This document shows positions 1-26,586 of a stretch of DNA of 64,000 bases, one piece after another (positions within the stretch are counted from its first letter, which is position 1; each line of letters begins with the position of its first letter). The position numbers and the translations under genes were made by a program. The notes beneath the pieces were generated by a model. That model made no database searches and was not told the DNA's origin. It saw only the letters and a program-made list of their open reading frames with translations. This DNA comes from Agelas oroides. Taxonomy: Eukaryota > Porifera > Demospongiae > Agelasida > Agelasidae. The stretch lies in contig OX422195.1 of assembly GCA_949130485.1 (NCBI GenBank), forward strand, positions 2,155,566 to 2,219,565, given 5' to 3'.

Positions 1-129
1 TAATATTATTAAGGTTCAGCTACAATCATTTATATCAACAGTTACAACAAGTATAACCTACATAGCAAGCAGTAAAAATTTCCTAACTAGTTTAGTACAT
101 GATTTAATAGCATTTAGAAGTTGCTGCCT

Positions 130-13609
<13,480 letters not shown>

Positions 13610-13800
13610 GATGAACGTAGCTACGTGCTGAATGTTCTCGGTCTCTGCCGTTTGCTTCCTTGCTCTCGCAGCTTTTGCCCTTGTTTGTCACTTCTCAATT
13701 TATGCTGATGGATGTGATGTGGGGGCGTGTCTCCAATCGCAGCCTGGTGGCCGCGCGCAAATCGAGGCTATTACTATATAACATACCCTAGTTGCAATAG
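13610..13800 (-). promoter_or_regulatory. Probable promoter region of STRA6-like paralog 1
   Basis: Upstream of the ATG at 13609 on the minus strand I see TTATATAG near 13780, an inverted CCAAT (CGATTGG) near 13736 and a GC-rich ACGCCCCC near 13725, in a stretch richer in CpG than its surroundings. Position and motifs fit an RNA polymerase II promoter. No transcript data support it. Confidence 0.3.
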
Positions 13801-13940
13801 ACAAATATGTGTATCTGCTCAGCGAATTGAATGCATACCCCAGAAGTCAGGCAGAAAGACATAGCATACCAACATTGTAATGATAAGTATGTTGCAAGGT
13901 ATGAAAAGAATCTTATCAGCCAGACACATTGCACTTAATT

Positions 13941-14309
13941 AGGGGGCTTTCCAAAACCACGCCCCCTCCATTAAATTTTCTCCCAGCATCTTGATCTACC
14001 TACCATAGCTCTATGCCTGCAGACTGACTTCCAAATTTCGGCTTTATACCATGTTTCATTCGTTGGATATGCAGGCTTCAAGTTTGAAACTTTCCTGCAT
14101 ATTTAGATGGAGATTGGGGCCAGATTGGGTCCTAGCAATTAAAATGTATGGGAAAACTGAAATTTTGAGTGTGCAGATCTCAGAAACTAAACATGCTATC
14201 CAGCTCAAATTTTCAACTTAGTCTCTTCCTAATGAGTACTAAGTCATATCTAAAATTCAGGATAATCAGAGGTACTCCCCAAAAGTGGGTGGGTTTTGGA
14301 AAGCCCCTA
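13941..14309 (+). mobile_element. MITE copy with GGGGCTTTCCAAAACC ends
   Basis: About 370 bp bounded by GGGGCTTTCCAAAACC and its reverse complement GGTTTTGGAAAGCCCC, with TA at both edges as a probable target duplication. A second copy lies inverted at 16937-17324, and internal sequence is shared over the whole length. There is no coding capacity. It sits between paralog 1 and paralog 2. Confidence 0.85.
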
Positions 14310-14561
14310 TTACTTATGACTACTCTGTCCAGCATCCCAGTATGGTTGTTCCCAGCTTCCCCCGCCGTATTGTGAGTGACAGAAAGCTGGGTGGCAGTAA
14401 TCAGGCAGTTATGTAAAGCTGGGTGAGAATGAGACGACCAGTTTGGAGTTCATACTGTATAATGTCTGCATAAGCCAAACAAAATTTTCTATCCATAAAA
14501 TTAATGTCACGGTGATGTTGCATACACAACTAGCAGTCTCAGGGAAATAACCAAGTTTTCA

Positions 14562-17500
14562 TCACACCAGTTCTGGCTGTTTCTCATTTGCTTCAATACC
14601 AAAAATCCAGCTGGAAGCTCCCTTGGAAGTGCCCCTTTCAGCATTTGTGGCTGCCCCCTCTTGTGTGTTCCTATTACTTATCCTGCTGGCTGTCAGCTCC
14701 TGTAAGCTTGGGTTTCTCAGCAGGGTGTAAGCCACCAGCCAACGATTACGAGCTTGGTTGATCCCTACAAGGAGACCAACAGTAGGAGTGGTGGTATGGA
14801 GTACATGAAAAATAACATCTTAATTGAGTGGACTTTGGTAGCCATCTTGGTTAGTTTATTCTTTGCTTGATGCTGAGACACATGGAGGGCTTAGCAGCTT
14901 GTTGCTCAGTTAACGAGGGCAGGGACAATGGGTACCAAGGATAATAGACCTTTTCTGCACGTATTACTCATGGCTTCGTCACTTCATAGTACATGCGGAA
15001 ATTACACATAATATTATAACATCTCAGCATGTTTTTAGATTATTAAGTTAGGGTGAGAGTCAGGTTTATTGAGTAGTCAGGTTTATCTACGAACACCAAA
15101 CAACCAAAATCACGAGGTTGCATGGAAAGTAAACACTTTGCAGTAAATGAAATAAAGCTGGATGGAACATAGAAAATGGCAATTGGATGCTTTTCGTCCC
15201 TCTACAAGTGACAAAAGCTGGGTGGGGGCCTGGGAACGAGGCCACAATTTTGGGATTTCTTTGTAAACAAAAACGTTTCACTGTATTTACTTGATTGTCT
15301 CTGTGGTTGCAATAAAGTGGCTTCCACCTCCTCAGTTGGTGTCACATGTTCAGATACACTTCCATCGTGCATGCTAACAGCATCTGTCATTAGTTTCACA
15401 AACATGTTGACCACAGCATTGTTGTAAGTATATTCCAGGTAGAGAAAACCAATAAATGCCATATGACCTGAACCAGGTAGAGGGAGAATATCTTCATTTC
15501 AGAAACAGTATAACAACATAAGAGTATAGCAATATAATTTATTATTGAGAGACATCATGCATGGACTGAGATTAGTTGGACTAACACAAAACCAGTGTAT
15601 GCACTGCAAAAACAAATTGGTTGTTTTAACCATAGAGTGGTTACCTTGGTTGCAGACAAGCCAAAGAGACAGTGGTTATGTACTATATATTTTGCTGATT
15701 ACATAAGACAACTGGAGAGGAAGCTTTCCCAGACTATCTTACAACCAGCATCTTGCAGTTAGTAACCACTGAACAATAACAACCATGATCTTGTAGATAT
15801 AGTGACCATTGAACATCTGTGAGAGTCACCAGCTTTTGTCAAAAGCATCATCTATTTGAAGTGTGGTTGTAGTGACTCCCACAAAGATGTTCTGTGGGTT
15901 GTCAGCTGTAAGGTGCTCAGGTTGTTCATGAGTTATATCCTCTAGTACCAAAATAAGCTTCTCATAACCACTGTCTCCTCAGCTTGATTGCAACCAGGAT
16001 AACCACTCTGTGGTTAAAACAACCAATAATTTTTTGCAGTGTGGTCAACAGTGACAAATGATCATTAACTGATGCAATGGATCAACGGAACCTACTGAAC
16101 TGGATGATACAGTGTAGCCAACCTAATGATCATTAACTGATGCAATGGATCAACGGAACCTACTGAACTGGATGATACAGTGTAGCCAACCTAATGATCA
16201 TTAATGTTATGCCTATCTGATAGGTCAGGGTACAAGGTTATAAGCTAATGAGAGTCAAGCTTACCAGTATCGCCAAACTCAAATCCTTTCATCAGAATGA
16301 CAGTATCCAGCCGAAACAGAAGCAGCAGGCTAAACAAGGCAGCAACCATTATCCGGAGGATGGCCGCAAAAAAGCCAACGATTGTATTGTAGAAGAAGAA
16401 GACATACTCAAACCAGTTCCAGAGACGCCTGTGTAGGAGTAGAAAGTACCGGCACTGGCTGAAAAATGCTTAGATTTTGTACAAATATACTTAGTCCTTT
16501 CTTACAAAATGTGTAGAACAACAACAGTTGTAATCATTACTGTCTTTCTGTTTTGATGCTGTTAAGCACTCTAAAACTTGGTTTGTGTACAAAAGTAAAA
16601 GTATAGCTTCATTTGCAAGCAGGCCTGGGAACATGGCTAAAGTACAGTACACACAAAACATTGTGTAATACTACAGTACTCTGGTGCACTGGTGGTAAGG
16701 TAACTGGTGACCATTTATAACATTACCTGTTGGTGATGTTGATGAACTTGCCACCACCTTTCTTGATAAACACCAGCTTACAAAGTAGGACTTGCAAGTA
16801 GTAGATTACAAAGGACCAGAAAACGGGAAATCTGCAAGCCAAAACAACAAAAAAGTGATTTTCATTTAGAATCAAATGGATGTTCTTCTCTGTGTACAAC
16901 TGGTTTCTGCCTGATTGAGTTGTTGGGGGGTTCCAATAGGGGCTTTCCAAAACCCACCCACTTTTGGGGAGTACCTCTGATTGTCCTGAATTTTAGATAT
17001 GACTTAGTACTCATTAGGAAGAGACTAAGTTGAAAATTTGAGCTGGATAGCATGTTTAGTTTCTGAGATCTGCACATTCAAAATTTCAGTTTTCCCATAC
17101 ATTTTAATAGCTAGGCCCCATACATTTTAATAGCTGGCCCCAATCTCCATCTAAATATACAGGAAAGTTTCAAACTTGAAGCCTGCATATCCAACGAATG
17201 AAACATGGTATAAAGCTGAAATTTGCAAGTCAGTCTGCAGTCATAGAGTACTAACTATGGTAGGTAGATCAAGATGCTGGGAGAAAATTTAATGGAGGGG
17301 GCGTGGTTTTGGAAAGCCCCTATTCAGTGTTGTTTTAGTAAAAACTTTTAGTATGGCCTAAAATTCAAACTAATATTACTATAACATCCAAGAAGAAACT
17401 ATAACTATACTAAAACAGAAAATTAGTCTACCTTTTCTACTGATAACTATAACTAAATACCTTCTAGTAAGGGTTTCTATAAGTACAAAATTTGGCAGGA

Positions 17501-20500
17501 AACTTCCTAAAAGCTTTACTAACTGACCAACATTGCCTTATTGTTGTCTATGGATTCATGGGCTTACAAGACATAGGTGGTGTAGTAGAGAGCATATGAA
17601 GTCAGGTCCTTGTACAGAAAGTAAACAGCCATTGCAGCCAATCCAAACAGCACTATCAGGATCCAGTAAATTAGCCATGCTATAGCAAAGTAAAGAAAAT
17701 ACATATTGGATCCTTGGTGATACAGGTTACTGTTGAATAGATGCTCATAGTATCACTGAAAGCTATAGACAGGTCTGCCAAAAAGCTTAGAATTCTGGGA
17801 CTTCTCTAAACAGTGTGATGGGCAGTGTAGTTCTACTCTGTTTCTGCATGTACCAACAGACTAGAGATATGTATTCATTCGCTCTTCCCTACACATGGAA
17901 CTGTACATGATGCACCACTATGTTGAGCACATGCGTTATGCTTGTGCAAGTAACATGTATAAGTATATAGAATGTTCAACCTACGTACCCCACACAAAGA
18001 ATCCAATTTGAAACCCAGCATACTTCAGAGATGCTGCCTGATGGTGAAAAAACAATTATTCATCATAGTTTGCAGTAATAGACTCCACCCAAGTGCTGAA
18101 AAAAAAGCAACTTCTGTACATGTGCATCAGAACAGAAAAAGAAGACAGTTTCTGCGGGCATCTTAAATGGGGTACTTTTTCACTTGATTAAACCCAGAGG
18201 ACTAGTCTAGGTAGCCATGTTGATGAAAACATGCAATTTTTAGCAATCTATTTATGCATGAGGAAAGGATATCTTGTTCAAGGATGTCTTCACCTTCAGT
18301 TTTGATGGTTTACAGTATAAAGTACTAGCAACTGTCGAGTGCTCAAAACTGGAAGTCAATCATAACTTTATTACCAGTCGAAAAGATGGGGATCGTAAGC
18401 TTGGAACCAGCAAATGGAATTTTCCCTGCACTGCAGTTTTGAGCTGTTGTCTGCAAAAACAGCAAGACAGAATGATCATGGAATGAATACCATTGTGTAA
18501 TATGACTGCAAGGTCACACTTACTGAACTGAGAATGCCATGTGTATAAGCAGGACCAGGCAAATCACAAATGACAAAAATGATGCCAAGGCAAAAACAGC
18601 TGCAAAACAGAACAGCATCAAATGAATCACATTCAGAATTGTAGTTTTTGTATGCCCCTAAGGTGTGATATACTTCTTCTACTCACATAATTTATTAGCC
18701 TTGTTCCCAGGCTCTCATGTGTGGGCGGAGCATGAGAACGAGGCTAATAATTTATGAAGCCATTTGTAATTAAAAAGTATGATAACCTTCAAAACTTCTG
18801 GGAACTAGGCTAGGTCACTCTCGGTAAGTTATTACAGCTACTACTCATCTGTGAAGTTTGACTACCCCTACAATCTCCTGGTACAAAGTTTGGTTGTAAA
18901 GCATTAGACCACTAAAGATAGGTACCCTGTATGGGGTGAATTACTGTGTTGTTAATATAGTTCCAGGTTTGACAATGGAGGTTGGGGGGGGGGGGGGGGG
19001 GGGGGGGTTTAAATGAGTATGACTTCTAAGTGGCCTTATCAGGTGCAGAATAGATTACATCTCAAGCACTAGAATTGACAGACAAACAAACAAACAAACG
19101 TATATATGTTACCATGCACAGAAAACAAGTAAACATTACACATATAGCACTAATCCCTCTCCCCCAATTTATTTACTCAACTAAACACCTGTAAAGCCTT
19201 GAAGGAGACTCAGCACAGTCTGATAAAAACCATTTGAAGAAGTGGTGTTTCCAAATATATGATTAGAAATGTTACGTCCATTGGCTTGCCACATGTCAGC
19301 TAGCTTACGACCTTTATCAGCAGTGAGTGTAAAGAACAGGAAACTCAACTGTGGGCCAAAGAAAACATGTCATGTGAGACCACATACACTGCAGAAAGAA
19401 AGCAACCTATGGATGCACATACCTGGTACAAGATAATGAGCATTACAATGAGCACTCCAAGAAACTTGAGAGGTAACCTCAAACCTTGTGTGATAGAGTG
19501 CAGAGTTTGTGTTGTGAGCAAGGGGGATAATAAAGAAGATCAAGGATAGTGAGAAGGAAGGAGAAAAAGGAGGAAAAGTGGGGAGGATGATGATGCATGG
19601 GAGATGGGAAATGAGAAAGGAGAAGAGGAAATTGGGGGGGGGGGGGGGGCAGAAATTGAGTCTACAATGCTACTTGACAAAAAAAAGTTAGAGCAAATCA
19701 CATTGTACAGAATGACATACCTTTGTTGAGTGCAAACAAGTCATAAACATCTGACATCAACTTCCTCATCTGACTTTCGTGCTTGACTGCTGGCCTGCAT
19801 AGATATGTAAACCACTTGTTACCCCTCCCCATCGATGGTTACCCCCTCCCTTGTTGATGGTTGCCCCCTCCCCTTGTTGATGGTTGCCCCCTCCCCCTGT
19901 TGATGGTTGCCCCTCCCCCTGTTGATGGTTACCCCCTCCCCCTGTTGATGGTTACCCCCTCCCCCTGTTGATGGTTGCCCCCTCTCCCTGTTGGTGGTTA
20001 AAAGTAAAAACAGTGATCATGTGTCTTGTAGCTTTTTATTGTCTATCTGAATGTTTTAGTAAAACTAAAATTAAAGCTGTTTTAGTCTGCATGTTAACTG
20101 AATTAAACTAATATTAAAATCAGTGTTAAATCACCTTAAAACTGAAAGGATTTTTAGTAACCTTTTAGTAAAGCTAAACCACCAGATTCAATATTGCAGT
20201 ACGATCAAACTGAAACTAAAATATATGTCTCAACGCTATAAACCAAAACAACACTACCACAACCGGGGTTTCATTTGCTCTGCTCTTTACATCATGGCAT
20301 CAAAAACAGAGAGAGCGAGGATTCAGGAACCCGCCAGCAACCCCAAGGTTTAAATCATCAATTTTTATGTTGTATAGTAAGCAACTGATATTTCAACTGT
20401 GCGTACACTTTGAGCAAGGACTTCACATATTTGATGTGGTACTGACTCTCTTTCTTTTGTACAAAAACAACCTGGTGAAGAAGAAGCGAAAGATATATGA

Positions 20501-23500
20501 CATCTTGGATCTAAATGTCTATGTCCACACAAATATACATGTAGCAGAGTAATAGTAGGGTAGTACTCTACTATCCACTCAGCTACCCACTTCCTACACA
20601 CATGCATGTACCTGTCCACCTTCAGTAGTCACTGCTTTGTAGACGTCCACAATGTCCACCACAATGCGACAGAAATACCATACCAGAATAACCAGGTAGC
20701 AAACATATATGGGTAAAAACCCAACTGCTTCGATTGCAACCTGTGTATATAAAATTGTTGTTACATCAAAAAGTCGATTGGATTACTGTAATCTCTTGAA
20801 AATACGCCCATGAGTGATGAACTTCGATGGGCATATTTTCGAGAGTTATGATGTTTCTCTCAAAAATATGCCCGCAGTTAGTCTAGCTCTTGTTATGTAT
20901 GCATGATTCTGCAATGCCTCTTTTGTCATGCGCTTGGTTACGCAATAACAGCAAATGGTGTCCGCCTTCATTTGTTAGTCCCTCATTTTGCACAGTGTTG
21001 CTTCTTCAGTGCTTCTTGCTTAACATAACAGCATGTACTGTGGCACAAATAGGTGGGCGTACTTTTGAGCGAAAAGCACTCTTTGCGACAACTTCATTCA
21101 AAAAGGGGGTGGGGCTTATTTCAAAGGGTGGGCGTATTTTTGAGAGATTACAGTAAAATGTGAGAGTTGCTATCTATCAAAATTTGCACTGTGGTACGTG
21201 AAAATCATATGTGTACGTAACTATGACTGCAGACACATGTTTGGGCCTGCCACATGATAAAATCACACAACTGAATAAGATTGATCACAGCCCTAGCTGA
21301 AATGTAGTCAAACAGACCACTTTCAAGCAGCCTGAAACTAAGTCATGTATTGGTCACACACTGTTACAGGAGTTAATGATGGTGATAGTTTCAAACCCAG
21401 ATCCCCCTCCAAAGAGGAAAGGGTTGGGGGGGGGGGGGGGGGGGGGGATCTGGCGAATATAGTACAACATTTATGTAAATTCTGCAGCATGATCTGATTG
21501 GCTCCCACTGGTACTGGGCTTCCTTACCACCAAACACTTAGCTTTATTCTTCATACCCTTACAGACTTACTTATATACAGCATTGCGCAGAATCTTTGCA
21601 ACACTACCTAAAGTGAACCCCCACCTTATTGAGTTCCTTATATGGAAGTCAAAGTTTGTACTGCTGTGGCTGTGGTTATGTAACTTTATATAATTATGTG
21701 TATATGTAGTAGAAATATCTTGTCCACAGCCACCTAATTATCAACCCAACACAGCTGGTACTGCACACAACACTTGGGTGTTATAAAGATTCTCCAAACC
21801 CTATATCACACTTCCAATTTACTGATTCAGAAGTTCAGCAAGCAACTTCAAAGGCTTAGCTTTTAGCAGCACAGGGTGTGAGGATGTACTGTGTTCACCA
21901 GACCCTCTTCCTCTCTTTGGAGGGGGGTGTGAGTTCGACTATGACAGTGATAGAATAGGTTGTTCCTATAACAATGTTTCTGCCCAGTAAAACTCACCAT
22001 GGCTGGCTCCCTTACTCCAAGGCACCCATCATAAGCTATTGAATGTGTAATCACTCTTTGTGCCACACTGTTGATTCAGAGGAGAATACAGGACATTAAT
22101 ATTAGCAGCTAGACTATAAATTACCTAACTCATTTTGTAATGGATAAGGTCAGAAAAATAAATATATTCACTTACTCTATACTCTTGCCTAGTTATTGTA
22201 TGAGCACGAGGGCATTATCTCCGATATAGTCCTTTTGATGTAAGAAAGGTCCATGGTCACAGGTCGAGACTTGTGTTACATCACAAGGACTGTATCTGAG
22301 ATATTGCCTGAGTGGCGAGTATGATAACTAATTTGTGGCATGTTCAAAACAAATATGCTCTAAGCCGCAAAGTAACTTCTGGTTGTTCTTGGTGTCGTCT
22401 TGCTGTACAGGTAAAACAGTGTAGAACTATTCCAAGTCCAAATTTAACTAGTTAACATTGTTGGCATGTGACATCAGCGGTACTATATCTCAGATACAGT
22501 GTTATGACATCAAGATACAGTGCCTCTGACGAAGCCATAGCTTAGTACGGCAATTGTGGCATGAAGTGGTATTTTGATCCACCACGCAACATGCCATAAT
22601 GTAGCCTGTTGTATGCAAGAAGTTTTGCAAGTTGTTATAAATACTGTATGTAGCATGGCTAGAAGAATATACACATTGCATTGGCGTCATGGGCAGACAG
22701 CAGGCTGGTAGACAGATAACACACCTAGCATGCTTCACGCTCACTGCGAGTACTTAATCTATTCCATCAAGTGACTAACTGCATCTGGTAAGAGGCTCTC
22801 GTTTCTAGGTTTCCCCACCAGTTTATATCATACTGATTGAGGATGGCTCGCAGGGGATGCTACAACTCACAGAATGCATGTGTACAAGAGACCAATGATG
22901 TGTCCAATCAGAGGAAAGGGAGTGTCCACACAGGCAAAGAGGGGGAAGTATAAAAACAGGTACAACAGTATGGTAAGGGTTGGATTCACAACTGGAGGTA
23001 AGGGGAGATGGGAAAGGGGGGGGGAGAAGGGAAGACGAAGGAGAAAGGAAGACGAAGGAGAATGAGGTTAGGGATTGGTGAAGTCTTTGAATGCAAGGGA
23101 GGATGGATTCTCCCGTCCACAGAGAACTCACTGGTGTTAACAAAGATGTCCAAGTAGTGGGTGTCCACTTTGATGAGAGTAACGCCTCTACTAGAAAAAA
23201 CCAGACCCAGTAGTGTAGATGAGATTGCGCCAAAGATGAAGGCGTATACAAACCGGAATCGGGTGGGAGAAACAAGGTTGACTGGGCTACAGGGAAATGG
23301 ACGCACTGAAAGGTCAAAGGTTAAACTCATATACTGTATCATATGTAGAAGATGAACATGTGCAGGAAATGGCTTAATTCAGGAAGAAAATGTACCATGT
23401 TTATATCAAGTTGAGACTAAAGGACACCCAAAAAAAGAACACCTTGCTAAAAACACACTGCATACTTAGTCTAATGGCTATCAAAAGGGATGTAGCTAAT

Positions 23501-25758
23501 CGGTTAGTTAGTGTATCAACATTCCTCCCATAAATACTACGCTGTAATGAACCACACCACAGAAACCAATGAAAATGATGCTAGCTATCTGTTTGTAATT
23601 CATGTATGCTGCATGTAAAATGCAAGATGACAGCCTAGGTTAGAGATCTGAGTGACATACACAACCAGTCCAGGGACTCCCCAGAGCACCCCCTTGCAAA
23701 GGTGAACACGGCGATACGTAAAACTAAGGAGAATCACAATCACCACCTGGGGAAAGAACAAACATGTTGATTAATTCATTGCTGAGCGTAAGGCTACTAA
23801 TCTCGCAGTGTCTCTTCCCCCACAACTATCTATTCCCAGCACATGAATAGCGCTATGACTATACAATCAAACTCACTGCAAGTCCAAGTAGTGCATACAG
23901 CAAGTGTCTTTCAGTTTGTTCCAGTTGTTCACAGTATCTGAGGGGACAGCAGTGATTCATTACTAATAAGACACATAGACATGTAGGCATGTACAAACAA
24001 AAGGTTGAAATGAGCAAAACATTTAGCCTCATTCCCAGGACTTCATCCAATTTGGATCACTCACAGATAAAAATGAAGGGGAAACAAGCTTGAGGTCGTC
24101 TCTTGTAGTGTCTGTCCAAGTACAGAGAGACCAAGACTAAGAATGTGTGTGCAAAACACTAAGTTCTTTTGGTTGGTGATCCATCCCTTCTCCTGTCTAG
24201 TCTTGAACCCAGGCTTTCTGTTCCGCATTCTGTCTTGTAGCTTCCAAACCTAACTTTAATCCACAATGGAAAGCTTTGGTCTGAGGGTACCCTCTGTCAA
24301 TTGACACCATTTGCATATTTCCATTTTTCCTTGGCATACTACCGGGTACATGTATAAGTGTTCATAAACTGGAGTGTGTGCAGGTCTTGGAACAAGGCTA
24401 ATGTTTCACTGTGATTTTGGATCCTGTTATGTAAAACCTTTGTACCCTAGAATACCTAATACAGATAGTATGCACTCACACGCAAGGCCACTGTAAGTGC
24501 ATAAACAGTTGACTTTTCTTTTCAGAGCAGGTGAAAAAAGCATGCACAGTTTTTCAACATACTTTCAGACATAATCAACAATACATAGAAACTGGCTAAG
24601 ATTGGCCCTCCATGTTAATGGCCCTCCATGTTGTAAGTAAACAAAGTTGCAATTAGAAGTGCTGATGTTGGCAAAATCGTTCAAGAAAATAATTTACTGA
24701 TGAAATTTTCACGCTTAGTGTCACAGTGACATTAAGTGGGGGAGGGGGTCTGGGGCATGATGTCAAACTTTGCCTAGCGTTATTTTGTGCGTCTGTTGTC
24801 TTCAGAATTCCACTTTATCTCCAGCTACACGAGAGAAACACCAGTGTGTAGCTAAGGTCTCTTGGTAAACATAATTATTAGCAAAATCCTCCAAGGAATA
24901 CACTGTGCTATATATATATTTGTGGATGAACTTTTTGGGAAAAGAAATCTGGTACCAGGTTTAATGGTAATACTGTGCTACAAGGTGATGTGCACTGTGT
25001 TTTGTAAAGGAAACTTGAACTTCATGAAGTCATGATGCTAAGGGGGAGGGGTAAGCTCAACTACTATGACACTAAGGCCACTACAATGAGATTACTTGTT
25101 TCTCATCACTCAGCACTTATGTGGGCAGGCACTTAATAGTATCATTATTCATGTGGGTTCTTTTCCTCTTCACAAGTCATTAGCAATAAAACACTTAATT
25201 AGAGGCAGCCAATTGCACATCTTGTTCAACTCGGGCTCATCAGCAAATTCAGACAGCCCAAGCCTTGGAAGCAGTATTGTGATGAAAAAATTGACGGATA
25301 GTTGTAGCTTCAGATTGGCACTTAACAATTTCCTACGGCAGCAAGACCCTACCACTAATATTGTGGACGACAGTTGCGCTCAGGTACACTGTGCTTGTAT
25401 CATGTAGAAATAATGGGCTAGGTCAAAGATCACGATGTCGTAATAATGACGTTTCATGCGGGAACATGGGGGGTGGGCGGGCGATCAGAAACAAGTAATC
25501 TCATTGCATTGGCCTAAGCATACAAAATTTCATTAATATTAATTGTGGACATGTCCCTTATTAGTCATAGCAGAACCCCCCCCCCAGTGTCTTATTTGCA
25601 AACCTAAACCAAACGACGTGTCACTATCATAACACACACGCAGGTTATGTCTAGTCTTACTGGCTGCCATTTCCGGAGTCAGACTCACTCCCAGAGCCAA
25701 ACCCACTCTCAGAGACCTTTTCCTGGTATCTCGCACTGGCCTCGAACAGCAGACTCAT
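14562..25758 (-). CDS. STRA6-like multi-pass membrane receptor, paralog 2 (19 exons, 680 aa)
   Basis: Exons: 25758-25661, 23937-23877, 23746-23661, 23286-23132, 22991-22871, 22067-21998, 20740-20612, 20471-20407, 19794-19721, 19484-19423, 19348-19189, 18599-18524, 18450-18375, 18037-17989, 17679-17568, 16831-16727, 16428-16265, 15467-15291, 14764-14562. They sum to 2043 nt, one open frame ending TGA; ten exons match paralog 1 in length exactly. The N-terminus is Ser/Gly/Glu-rich with an NGS sequon (residues 1-33), then TM1 and FTYRRVHLCKGVLWGVPGL. GLRLPLKFLGVLIVML (about 287-302) matches the STRA6 GFRLPLK segment. The loop at about 318-360 carries NIS and NTT sequons. MKGFEFGDTG ends exon 17, and RNRWLVAYTLLRNPSLQEL starts near residue 618. 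The inferred role is plasma-membrane transport or reception of retinoid-like ligand. It lies 950 bp upstream of paralog 1 and is its closest relative in the window. Confidence 0.87.
15602..16042. mobile_element. Fold-back MITE with CACTGCAAAAA ends
   Basis: The left arm (15605-15680) contains AATTGGTTGTTTTAACCATA; the right arm (15975-16042) is its inverted, slightly diverged copy ending TTTTTTGCAGTG. The arms are about 70 bp and the middle is unique. It is intronic in paralog 2, between exons 16428-16265 and 15467-15291. Confidence 0.75.
16058..16205. repeat. Perfect 68-bp direct duplication
   Basis: The block starting TGATCATTAACTGATGCAAT occurs twice in tandem without visible differences, and a partial third start (TGATCATTAATG) follows. 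It lies immediately before exon 16428-16265 of paralog 2. A recent slippage or replication duplication is the simplest reading. Confidence 0.9.
16937..17324 (-). mobile_element. MITE copy with GGGGCTTTCCAAAACC ends, inverted
   Basis: Same family as 13941-14309 in opposite orientation, with TA flanks and a short internal duplication (TACATTTTAATAGCT occurs twice). It is intronic in paralog 2, between exons 17679-17568 and 16831-16727. Confidence 0.85.
18983..19008. repeat. Poly-G homopolymer tract
   Basis: A run of more than 20 G on the plus strand (poly-C in the paralog 2 transcript), intronic. Similar tracts lie at about 19634 and 21425. Confidence 0.9.
19815..19998. repeat. Minisatellite GTTGATGGTTACCCCCTCCC, about 7 units
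   Basis: Tandem units of about 23-25 bp. On the transcribed strand each unit carries G-runs (GGGGGAGGGGG). The array ends about 20 nt from the acceptor of exon 19794-19721 in paralog 2. Confidence 0.85.
20782..21154. mobile_element. Fold-back MITE with TTACTGTAATCTCT ends
   Basis: The left end TTACTGTAATCTCTTGAAAA and the right end TTTTTGAGAGATTACAGTAA are inverted repeats extending through TACGCCCA. Two further internal copies of the GGGCATATTTTCGAGAG motif are present. It is intronic in paralog 2. There is no convincing ORF. Confidence 0.75.
22186..22336. mobile_element. Diverged fold-back element
   Basis: GGGCATTATCTCCGATATAG near 22210 pairs imperfectly with CTGTATCTGAGATATTGCC near 22288, forming arms of about 45 bp. 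It is intronic in paralog 2 and non-coding. Confidence 0.5.
22992..23065 (-). other. Expanded polypyrimidine tract at a 3' splice site
   Basis: Nearly pure purine on the plus strand, including a run of about 9 G, and pyrimidine in the transcript. It abuts the acceptor of exon 22991-22871 in paralog 2, the same intron as the 10001-10130 tract of paralog 1. Confidence 0.8.
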
Positions 25759-26586
25759 TCTTCTGACAGAGGCACCGCCACAGACAATAGAACATCCCTT
25801 CAAGACAGTATGAGTACTCCAAATTTGTTGCTGCCAGGGTTGAGGTGGTGCTGCGGAAGTTTTGAGTCACGTGTGTCCGGCCTAGCGCCTCCCCGACTAG
25901 CTAGACTATCATAACCAAAGTTCGAAGTTTAATAAGTTGAAAGGCCTGCTTATAGGAAGCACGAAGAATGCAAGGTCACAATGGTGAAGCACAGCAAATT
26001 AAGGCATGCACAGAGAAGAGGAGTCGTGGAGGAACAGGATGAAGGAAATGCTTGGCATTGTATAAAAACATCCTTCGGCTCTCACTAGTCCTAGTCTCGC
26101 AGGCCTCGCAGGGGAGTATTGCCCGCAAGACTACACTAGCCCAACAACAAACTCAAAACTGACATAAATAACATGATGGCCTATGCATGAACCATCATGA
26201 AGTTCCATAAAAAATGTTAAAAAAGCCTACTACGGATGTTACAGTCAACCACTCTATGCAGGATGTGTTTCAACAGGTCTCATCTGCTGGGATGACTTGG
26301 AGGTGGGGACTTCTATCTCATGCACAAAATAATTGGTGGTCAGATCGATGGCTGGTCTTATCCATACAATAGTTAGAAGCTCACATACCTAGACTGGACT
26401 GATACACATGTATATATACACATACAGTTTAATGAGTATTGGCCATGTGATAGATATAAGCTTATTGTCCATATTTTACCGAACATACAGTACACATACA
26501 GTACACCATAAGGAGCAACTGATTGTATTACAATAACAAGCAAGTCAGGTAACGTGTAGTTTGCAATGCTAGTTTCAATCTTGAGG
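25759..26586. other. Intergenic interval between paralogs 2 and 3
   Basis: This interval holds the 5' flank of paralog 2 and the 3' flank of paralog 3. I see one CACGTG box near 25869 and a short AGTACACATACAGTACAC duplication near 26485. No gene or transposon is recognisable. Confidence 0.5.

Noticed and set aside
25096-25407. 103-codon plus-strand open frame in intron 1 of paralog 2
   Set aside because: No recognisable domain, partner exons or codon bias; also antisense to the gene.
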